Origin: Bacteroidaceae bacterium | GTDB lineage: Bacteria; Bacteroidota; Bacteroidia; Bacteroidales; Bacteroidaceae | Assembly (NCBI GenBank): GCA_024695315.1 | Contig: JAILIJ010000259.1 | Span: forward strand, 1-10,525 | Direction of reading: 5' to 3' | DNA length: 10,525 nt | In this document: positions 5,498-10,525 of the stretch, in pieces | How positions within the stretch are numbered: position 1 is the first letter of the stretch | How the letters are laid out: each line of letters begins with the position of its first letter | The notes under the pieces: model-generated | Databases searched by the model: none | The model's input: the letters and a program-made list of their open reading frames with translations, nothing else | Told to the model about the DNA's origin: nothing | Position numbers and translations under genes: made by a program

Positions 5498-6163
5498 CTA
5501 CAGGGGATAAACGCAACGATCCTTGTCTATATATGCGGACTCATTTAACTTATAGCGCTGCTGACCATCCGTAGATCCGTCAACAGGCGTCACATAGTCA
5601 TTATCTATGATAGACGAATAAAAACGCTTTGAGTCATACTGGTTCCCTGTTATTGCCTCATATACCGTTTGCAATTCGGAAAGGGTAAATGTCTTATCAA
5701 GCAGATAGAACGCTAATGGCTCGAATAAGATTCGACGACGCATGGCTGAGAATGCTTCCCTAAGGATTTCCTCGTGGTCGAATGCTAATTTTGGTAATTC
5801 GTCCACCGCAAACCATTTGGCCTTGGCCGCATCATCGCCTGCTACAACATGGACATCTTGATGCCTAATAAACGCAAGAAAAGCCACGGTCACCACACGT
5901 TCACGTGGATCTCGGTCTACTGTGGAAAAGGATTTCAGTTCCTCCACATGGATGTCGTCAACTCCCGTTTCCTCCAGGAGTTCACGCTTACACCCCTCTT
6001 CGAGCGTTTCATCCATTTCGAGAAAGCCTCCTGGAAACGCCCATTTCCCCTTACATGGCTCATTGCCCCTTTCGATAAGAAGGACATGTAACTTATTATT
6101 CTTAAAGGCAAAAACCACAGCGTCTGTGGTCAATGCTGCATGTGGATATTTATATTGGTACAT
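5498..6163 (-). CDS. Nudix hydrolase with C-terminal winged-helix domain (NrtR/AraR-like)
   Basis: A 221-residue protein. Residues 7-135 are a Nudix fold with a complete Nudix box, G46-x5-E-x7-REL-LEETGV, inside WAFPGGFLEMDETLEEGCKR and onward to V68. Residues about 146-212 form a winged helix (FEPLAFYLLDKTFTLSELQTVYEAI, then the wing around YVTPV...QQRYKLN). This two-domain layout is that of NrtR-type regulators of NAD metabolism and of AraR, the Nudix-type arabinose regulator described in Bacteroides. Those act as repressors that sense a nucleotide or sugar effector. An intact catalytic box also allows ADP-ribose or nucleotide-sugar hydrolysis, so it may be an enzyme, a regulator or both. 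No sugar or NAD genes are in view, so the target pathway is open. The HExxH gene follows at 4 nt. Confidence 0.88.
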   Translation of the reverse strand: MYQYKYPHAALTTDAVVFAFKNNKLHVLLIERGNEPCKGKWAFPGGFLEMDETLEEGCKRELLEETGVDDIHVEELKSFSTVDRDPRERVVTVAFLAFIRHQDVHVVAGDDAAKAKWFAVDELPKLAFDHEEILREAFSAMRRRILFEPLAFYLLDKTFTLSELQTVYEAITGNQYDSKRFYSSIIDNDYVTPVDGSTDGQQRYKLNESAYIDKDRCVYPL

Positions 6164-6186
6164 ATTTTCTATTTGTTATAGTTTTG
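6155..6186 (+). promoter_or_regulatory. Weak candidate plus-strand promoter facing away from the Nudix gene
   Basis: TTG (6155-6157), a 21-nt spacer and TAGTTTTG (6179-6186) fit the phylum promoter consensus loosely. Nothing obviously coding lies downstream before the hairpin at 6306-6341, so it could start a short untranslated RNA of about 150 nt, or be chance in AT-rich sequence. Confidence 0.2.
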
Positions 6187-6300
6187 CATAATCGACTGAA
6201 AAAATATCATCCATGACATGAGGGTGGAGCTTGCGGACGAGTCCAACCTTGATTTTTGTACGAAGCACTAAATGGCTCAGTGTGCCGACGTAATATTTTC

Positions 6301-6341
6301 AAAAATAGTCCCCGTCAATACATGAAGTATGACAGGGACTA
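6301..6341 (-). terminator. Rho-independent terminator of the CotH-family gene
   Basis: TAGTCCC (6306-6312) pairs with GGGACTA (6335-6341). After a C-A mismatch the stem continues as GTC/GAC and, past a bulged A, ATAC/GTAT, closing on loop ATGAA. On the minus strand the stem is followed at once by five T residues (6305-6301). It lies 16 nt past the stop of the large gene, a textbook position. Confidence 0.85.
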
Positions 6342-6357
6342 AAGTTGTTTTGTGGAA

Positions 6358-9300
6358 TTATTTAAGCATCAACTTGTGAGTGGCTGTCTTTCCTTGAGAA
6401 TCGGTAACCTTAACAACATAAATACCGACAGGGAGGTCGGAGAGCGAAATTGTCTCAAATGAACTATTTACCGACTTGTTCAGAACGACAAAACCAGATG
6501 CCGAGTAGACGCTAATGTTCTTCAACATAGAGTTTTGACTCTTTACGTTTACCTGGTTATTTCCAACGTACGCAATCTGTATTCCACTCTCATCGTTTGT
6601 CACGCTGATATCTGATATATTTGTGACATATTCTATGCTACGAATTGAGGCATAGGCATCTGTAGAACCGATATTGGTACTTCCTGGGGTTGGCTTATTC
6701 ATAAGATATCCATTTGGCAGTCCGTCAGGATAGCGGCCATAGCTTTGTATTCCAGAATGAACCTCATAATTTAGGGTGTCAGAATAAAGGATGTCCGAAT
6801 CTTCATACTTAGACAGCATAACAGCACCTCCGTCGGCATCAAGCTTAAAGTCGGCATGAATGGCAGCAGTCTTGTTTGCTTTCTTATCGCACCAAATCAA
6901 TTTATAGCCATGAGCGGGCAGGACGGTATTGATTGTTACATCATCCACAGGAATCTGATATTTCATCGGTTTGGCGATGTTATCAGATAGGTACATTCCT
7001 CGAATATCAATATCTTCACTCGTTTGATTATAAAGCTCTATCCAGTCGGACTTCTTGAAATAGTCGCTCACATAAATGTCATTAGCGGCGCTAACCTCAT
7101 TGATAACGACAGGCGATGTTGTGATGCCATTTTCTGCTATTTCTTCGTCGGTCAGCTTCTCCCAGCGAGCGTAATAACGGTTTGTTCCAGTAGTAAGTTC
7201 CAACTCTATGTCTTTGTCAACAATATCTCCATTCTTCAACCTTGACCAACCAAGGAACTTGTAACCTATAGGTGCTACAGCGCGAACTGTTGCTGGCAAA
7301 TAAATTGTTCCGGTCAAACTACCTGTTGGAACCTTTATACCATTAACAAAAAGCTCTCCCTCTTCAATATTGCTCTTCAAATTAACAGAAGCAGACTTGA
7401 CAGATTTTAGTCCCATAGGTGTATATCCTTTCAAGTATGAAATCATCTCGTTGTAATAGGTCGTATTGAATCGGCTGATTACCTGATTGGCACTTACCGA
7501 ACAAGACTCTCCGGTAAGTGACATTCCCTTGTTCAAGTAATTTCTCATCTCAGAAACTATGGTCTTGACATTTTCATTATAGAAAACAGAGCCACCAATA
7601 ATGCAGTACGTGTCGATAAACTGTTTTCTGAATGTCTCGTTTTCCAACAAGCCCAGGAAGATTGTTACGAACTTGATTTCTTCCGTCACCTTGTCGCCAG
7701 TAGCCCATGGGGTGACATCTGTGCCGTATAGATAGTCAAATGTGTAATTCTTTTTTGCTGCAAAGACAGAGAAAGGATTTCCGGACACTTGATTCTGCTG
7801 ATCTAAGTCGAACAGTACGAAATGGAATTTTCCATTATTTCGATTGCGGAATCCCTTAACATTGTTTTGTGGCCAGTCTTTATTCTTAATATAGAACTCA
7901 ACAGCCATATAATTGATGTACTCGTCAATATCCAACAACTCACAAATCTTTGAATATGTATCAGGATCGGCGGCATTGGCAGATAATTCGTATAGCTCTA
8001 AGTACTTATCCTCAGTGCCTTCTTTCTGCACATAGCCAGAATCTGGAGACATCTCGAACTGGTCCACACTATCAGTATCAAATCCGTAATTAGAATACGC
8101 AAAGTGCTTGTTATTCGGCTCACGCATATTGAGAACTGTTTGGTATTTGCCATTCATAAACACATGAACAGGTTGCCAAGCTTGGGTATTTACATTTATT
8201 CCTGACTGGCGTACCACCTCCTGAACTGCTGCGTCCAAGATTCGATTTTCGGTATCATTACCGCCATTTCTAATCTGCAAAACCTTATGCTTCAGGTATG
8301 GCTTATCGTTGAAAAATTGATAGTCCATGCTGCCAAGTCCATTATAGTATTTTGCTGCCTTCAACTTAAATGAATGTGGTTCCCACGAACGGCTCCAACC
8401 TCCACAAGTAGAAATGTTTACTTCCTGATTCAGCGCATATTCATTATTTTCTGTAATATACTCAAATGTCACAGGTCGGTCCCAATCTGCATTCCAGTTA
8501 CAATTGTATGACTTACCATTTCCTGGACGACCATTTCCCCAGCCTTCAACAAAAATGCCATACTCGTTGCCTGTTAAATTTTCAGGATCTGACGTTACTG
8601 CTATTGTTGGGAATACATAATTTTTATCTTTATAAATATAAGTACGAGTGACTACCTCACTTGGAAGGTAACCGTCACGGAAAGCGCGGAAACGGTAGAC
8701 CTTAGTTGCGTCTTTTATGGTAAAGGTAATATCCGTCTTACCTTTTATAGGACTACTTGTCTTTTTTGGCATTGTACCATCGGTAGTATAAGCCAAATAT
8801 GCTCCTTCAGGTATTGATACATGGATCTGCTTTTCTCCGGTATAAAATCCTCCATCTTCCTCTACCTTTGGACTATCCAACTGGTATTCTGCGAATGTTG
8901 AAGTGGCGTTTGCAGCGCCTGGCGTTGGTAATTCTGTCCACCCCCATTCATCGCTAGATAAGGACTTCTGAGCGTAGGAGAATCCATTCTTTGATTCTGG
9001 GTACTCAACACTTGTAATTACTTTTTTTCCATCAGTTATATATATAGTACCTCCAGCGTAATTCAATTTAAAATTCATCTGGGCTGGAGAAAATATATCA
9101 TCATGGTGGTCAAACCATATTACTGCGAACGACTTTGGTGCTATAAAGTTTATTGGGTATTTAACTGGGGATTTTTTCAAGTCATTCAAATCATCAGTAA
9201 CATAAAAATTGTCAAATCCGACTTTTACATCCGAAGAATTATATATCTCCATCCATGAACCATAATTTCCAGAAGGGTCTATCTTATAGCCATTATTTAC

Positions 9301-10236
9301 AGGCATCAATTCTGTGATGTGGATAGTTTCCGCAGTAGGTGCATCGGCCTGCTTCACAATGACCTTGACGCTCTTTGTAAGTTCTTCGTTATACATAGAG
9401 CGAACCATAACGGTCGTTTCTCCTAAATTCTTAGCTACAAGCACACCGTTTTCATTATCTACAGTCACAATATCTTCATTTTCGCTTGTCCAAATAAGTT
9501 TTTTTATAGTGGATTTATCTGGATAAACGGCACATAAATTATTTATATTCTTCTCCTCAGTAAGGACAAGTTCAATGACATTTTCAGATATACTAAGAGA
9601 TTCGACAGGCACAATTTCTCCTTCGATTTCAATACTAACGGATCCCAGTACAGCCCAGTCATTTTGTAACCATCCCCATTTATACACATTTATACTTGAA
9701 GGAGAAGTGTATTCGGTACTGAACTCAAGAACATTTTTGTAGTATCCAGCATCAAACCATTCCTTAGCTGTTTCAAGACTTGATGGTACATATTTTCCAT
9801 TTGCCAACTTCACATTGATATTACCCAATGGTTGTTCCTGGGCACCAGCAGATACACAAGGAAATTCAAGGTTATGATATCTGCCACCAGCATATAACTC
9901 TAACCGCTGACCGTATGCTAAATCTCCACCATTTATATATCTTGTATAATCTTCGGATGCCGTTCCAAATCTGTTAAAACCATGGACAATTATTCTATAT
10001 TTTCCAGGAGGTAGATTTCCCATAGACTGAGACAATTGGAAATACTTTTGTTTGTATTCAACGGCACCGTCTATTGTCTTTGTCGGATCATTATAAGAAA
10101 TATCCCAACCTTCAGTAGAGCCATTTTCAAATTTTGCATTCTGAATGTAATACTTTGTTACATCAGACCATTTCTGAGCACTTACCTTGCCAACCAGCAA
10201 GAAAGTAAGAATAATAAGAAAGAGTTTTTTCTTCAT
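6358..10236 (-). CDS. Secreted multidomain CotH-kinase family protein with lamin-tail domains and type IX sorting signal
   Basis: A 1292-residue secreted protein. Order: Sec signal peptide 1-20 (cleavage after VSA); beta-rich N-terminal region resembling a carbohydrate-binding module (about 25-207); Big_2 Ig-like domain 211-295; lamin-tail domain (LTD) 303-446; chitobiase/FN3-like domain 455-535 with YTTDGTMP; CotH domain about 542-935; Listeria/Bacteroides-type beta repeat 950-1027 ending YYARWEK; second LTD 1042-1188; Por-type sorting domain about 1238-1292 with GIYVVKV. In the CotH part, HSFKLKA (621-627), LQIRNGGND (653-661), NMREPNN (703-709), KDWPQNN (786-792) and FDLD (809-812) match the conserved kinase-like lysine, acidic and Asn positions. 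CotH of Bacillus phosphorylates spore-coat proteins; the substrate here is unknown. It has its own promoter and terminator, so it appears monocistronic. Export via the type IX system to the cell surface or medium is inferred from the tail. Confidence 0.88.
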   Translation of the reverse strand: MKKKLFLIILTFLLVGKVSAQKWSDVTKYYIQNAKFENGSTEGWDISYNDPTKTIDGAVEYKQKYFQLSQSMGNLPPGKYRIIVHGFNRFGTASEDYTRYINGGDLAYGQRLELYAGGRYHNLEFPCVSAGAQEQPLGNINVKLANGKYVPSSLETAKEWFDAGYYKNVLEFSTEYTSPSSINVYKWGWLQNDWAVLGSVSIEIEGEIVPVESLSISENVIELVLTEEKNINNLCAVYPDKSTIKKLIWTSENEDIVTVDNENGVLVAKNLGETTVMVRSMYNEELTKSVKVIVKQADAPTAETIHITELMPVNNGYKIDPSGNYGSWMEIYNSSDVKVGFDNFYVTDDLNDLKKSPVKYPINFIAPKSFAVIWFDHHDDIFSPAQMNFKLNYAGGTIYITDGKKVITSVEYPESKNGFSYAQKSLSSDEWGWTELPTPGAANATSTFAEYQLDSPKVEEDGGFYTGEKQIHVSIPEGAYLAYTTDGTMPKKTSSPIKGKTDITFTIKDATKVYRFRAFRDGYLPSEVVTRTYIYKDKNYVFPTIAVTSDPENLTGNEYGIFVEGWGNGRPGNGKSYNCNWNADWDRPVTFEYITENNEYALNQEVNISTCGGWSRSWEPHSFKLKAAKYYNGLGSMDYQFFNDKPYLKHKVLQIRNGGNDTENRILDAAVQEVVRQSGINVNTQAWQPVHVFMNGKYQTVLNMREPNNKHFAYSNYGFDTDSVDQFEMSPDSGYVQKEGTEDKYLELYELSANAADPDTYSKICELLDIDEYINYMAVEFYIKNKDWPQNNVKGFRNRNNGKFHFVLFDLDQQNQVSGNPFSVFAAKKNYTFDYLYGTDVTPWATGDKVTEEIKFVTIFLGLLENETFRKQFIDTYCIIGGSVFYNENVKTIVSEMRNYLNKGMSLTGESCSVSANQVISRFNTTYYNEMISYLKGYTPMGLKSVKSASVNLKSNIEEGELFVNGIKVPTGSLTGTIYLPATVRAVAPIGYKFLGWSRLKNGDIVDKDIELELTTGTNRYYARWEKLTDEEIAENGITTSPVVINEVSAANDIYVSDYFKKSDWIELYNQTSEDIDIRGMYLSDNIAKPMKYQIPVDDVTINTVLPAHGYKLIWCDKKANKTAAIHADFKLDADGGAVMLSKYEDSDILYSDTLNYEVHSGIQSYGRYPDGLPNGYLMNKPTPGSTNIGSTDAYASIRSIEYVTNISDISVTNDESGIQIAYVGNNQVNVKSQNSMLKNISVYSASGFVVLNKSVNSSFETISLSDLPVGIYVVKVTDSQGKTATHKLMLK

Positions 10237-10271
10237 TGATGTTGTTTTTCTTTTGGGTGTTTAGAAAAAAT

Positions 10272-10310
10272 ATGCGAGTTAGTTGATTTTGCAAGTCGCA
10301 TGCAAATGTA
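10272..10310 (-). promoter_or_regulatory. Promoter -7 element and leader hairpin of the CotH-family gene
   Basis: TACATTTG followed by C on the minus strand (10310-10303) matches the TAnnTTTG -7 consensus; no clear TTTG lies at the right distance upstream. The leader would be about 60 nt. Just downstream, ATGCGA (10272-10277) is complementary to TCGCAT (10296-10301), with two more A-T pairs inside past a G-G mismatch. The 5' end of the mRNA can therefore fold into a hairpin, possibly for stability. Confidence 0.5.
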
Positions 10311-10459
10311 ATATTATTTTTTTAGTTAGTAATAAATTTTCCCGTTTTTTATATCATAATATGAATATGTTTTAACACAAAATAAAAACACGACAAGAAA
10401 ATTAAAACCTCTAACAAAAAAACTTAAACCCTAGTAAAACTAATAATGTACAAAAACAC

Positions 10460-10487
10460 AAAGAGACCCTCTAACGAGAGTCTCTTT
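10460..10487. terminator. Bidirectional hairpin terminator near the right edge
   Basis: AAAGAGAC (10460-10467) pairs with GTCTCTTT (10480-10487). The stem continues after one mismatch as CTC/GAG with loop TAAC. Runs of A and T flank both sides (GTGTTTTTG on the minus strand, TTTATTG on the plus strand). It is upstream of the CotH promoter, so it probably ends a minus-strand gene lying beyond the right edge. Between it and the promoter (10311-10459) I see only AT-rich sequence. Confidence 0.7.
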
Positions 10488-10525
10488 ATTGTCGTATATG
10501 CTCTATAACTTAGAAAGTAATTGCA

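Noticed and set aside
6176..6289. Open minus-strand frame of about 37 codons upstream of the Nudix gene, ending MDDIFSVDYAKL
   Set aside because: There is no suitable start apart from an ATG giving 12 residues, no recognisable family, and a frame of this length is expected by chance. A decayed gene end remains possible.
10177..10236. Lipoprotein signal on the CotH-family protein
   Set aside because: The residue after the predicted cleavage site is Gln, and no lipobox cysteine is present; a Sec signal peptidase I site fits better.
10503..10525. Possible 3' end of a minus-strand gene (QLLSKL then TAG) before the edge hairpin
   Set aside because: Only six sense codons are visible and another frame also stops here, so coding cannot be shown.

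Overview
This window looks like a chromosomal stretch from a Prevotella-like member of the Bacteroidales. Four things point there. The ferrous-iron transporter is a FeoA-FeoB fusion followed by a small Cys-rich membrane protein. The large secreted protein ends in a Por-type (type IX) sorting domain. There is a 'smalltalk'-type micro-gene beside a 'structural protein P5'-type gene. Promoters match TTTG...TAnnTTTG, and strong Shine-Dalgarno sites are scarce. No rRNA, tRNA, CRISPR array, transposase or integrase was seen.

Left part (1-1234, + strand): the 3' end of an unidentified gene; an intergenic region rich in 7-bp tandem repeats; then a compact row of three small genes. These are a 33-residue single-span peptide (too short for a usual ORF cutoff), a 69-residue two-span membrane protein starting 4 nt later, and a 139-residue P5-type protein that may be a peptidoglycan hydrolase. 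The membrane-peptide / holin-like / lysin-like order resembles a minimal lysis cassette without a phage around it. Hairpins at 1321-1380 and 1476-1514 separate it from the convergent iron locus.

Middle (1476-4912, - strand): an AraC-type regulator with an N-terminal CxxC heavy-metal-associated domain, then feoAB and the Cys-rich FeoB-associated protein. The regulator is first in the direction of transcription. The feoAB promoter carries a perfect 19-bp dyad just upstream of its -7 element, a candidate operator. The sequence suggests, but does not prove, that the metal-sensing regulator controls Fe(II) uptake.

Repeat-rich spacer (4932-5151): a 12-bp inverted repeat 116 bp across, more heptad repeats, a GC-rich hairpin, and a nine-unit heptad array that forms the last codons of the next gene. 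Three modules here (heptads, GCCATCCGGA, AACGAAAATT) occur in the same order as at 223-287, so both spacers seem to carry the same composite element, each just downstream of a gene and in that gene's sense.

Right part (5143-10525, - strand): a Nudix-plus-winged-helix protein and a mini-HExxH membrane protein form a two-gene unit 4 nt apart. Upstream of them lies a 1292-residue secreted multidomain CotH-family protein with its own promoter and a clear terminator. The right edge holds only a bidirectional hairpin and AT-rich sequence.
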